NCBI GenBank assembly: GCA_031257595.1
Contig: JAIROH010000187.1
Location: 1 to 7,201 of the forward strand
Source of the DNA: Treponema sp.
GTDB lineage: Bacteria; Spirochaetota; Spirochaetia; Treponematales; Breznakiellaceae
Reading direction: 5' to 3'
Length of the DNA stretch: 7,201 nt
Part shown: positions 7,070 to 7,201 of the stretch, piece by piece
Layout: every line of letters begins with the position of its first letter
How positions within the stretch are numbered: the first letter of the stretch is position 1
Translations under genes and position numbers: made by a program
The notes under the pieces: model-generated
Seen by the model: only the letters and a program-made list of their open reading frames with translations
The model's database searches: none
What the model was told of the DNA's origin: nothing

Positions 7070-7201
7070 CCGCGTGGCCTGGAGGGGGAGCACACCGCAC
7101 GCCTAAAACGGGAAGCGCCCGGCGGGGCCTGTCCGTAAAATCCTGTACCTATTACGGGGGTAAACCACCCCTCTCTCCGCAGGTCTGCTTCGCAGCCCGA
7201 A
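7070..7201. other. non-coding GC-rich end with small stem-loops
   Basis: No convincing gene is present. Short inverted repeats occur in succession: CCGTAA 7133-7138 with TTACGG 7152-7157, GGGGT 7157-7161 with ACCCC 7167-7171, and CTGC 7185-7188 with GCAG 7192-7195. They are too short to name an RNA and are most simply read as more repeat-derived intergenic sequence. One minus-strand frame is open from the edge to a TGA at 7047-7045 but has no ATG start and no recognisable motif. Confidence 0.4.

Noticed and set aside
7045..7200. Minus-strand frame open from the right edge for about 51 codons, possible end of another gene
   Set aside because: It has no ATG start and no family motif, and it ends inside the repeat array; a short open frame in GC-rich DNA is expected by chance.

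Overview
The window looks like a moderately GC-rich anaerobic bacterium, probably a spirochaete of the Treponema type. The evidence is the gene content: a single-chain pyruvate:ferredoxin oxidoreductase, an aldo/keto reductase fused to an iron-sulfur domain, an unusual RNB-family exoribonuclease, and a remnant of a REP-associated transposase of a kind I associate with gut treponemes. The lineage is inferred from remembered resemblance, with no database search. All three real genes are on the minus strand, so transcription runs from right to left.

Layout, in order of transcription. (1) The right end, about 6778-7201, is non-genic and repeat-rich. A 13-bp sequence, GGTGACTGACACC, occurs three times around the truncated 3' part of a Y1/RAYT transposase on the plus strand. 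A stretch with small stem-loops and no convincing gene follows. (2) At 5473-6723 is an aldo/keto reductase with a C-terminal eight-cysteine ferredoxin-like region. Its middle carries an apparent in-frame insertion that includes a perfect 14-bp inverted repeat and a 15-nt tandem duplication. (3) At 3486-5480 is an RNase II-type exoribonuclease. Its start codon overlaps the end of the reductase gene by 8 bp, so the two are very likely one transcript with coupled translation. (4) A 76-bp AT-rich gap holds a good sigma70-type promoter (TTGAAT, 17 bp, TATACT) and a Shine-Dalgarno site. (5) At 1-3409 is nifJ, pyruvate:ferredoxin (flavodoxin) oxidoreductase. It is complete at its N-terminus and runs off the left edge with only the last few dozen residues missing.

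How the genes may work together: NifJ oxidises pyruvate to acetyl-CoA and CO2 and delivers electrons to ferredoxin or flavodoxin, the central step of anaerobic fermentation. The reductase with its own Fe-S clusters could exchange electrons with the same ferredoxin pool, but no sequence here shows its substrate. The ribonuclease is a general RNA-degrading enzyme and its link to the reductase seems to be translational, not metabolic. No complete undescribed system is visible. The most unusual items are the palindrome-plus-tandem-repeat insertion inside the reductase coding sequence and the repeat-bracketed transposase remnant just upstream of that gene.
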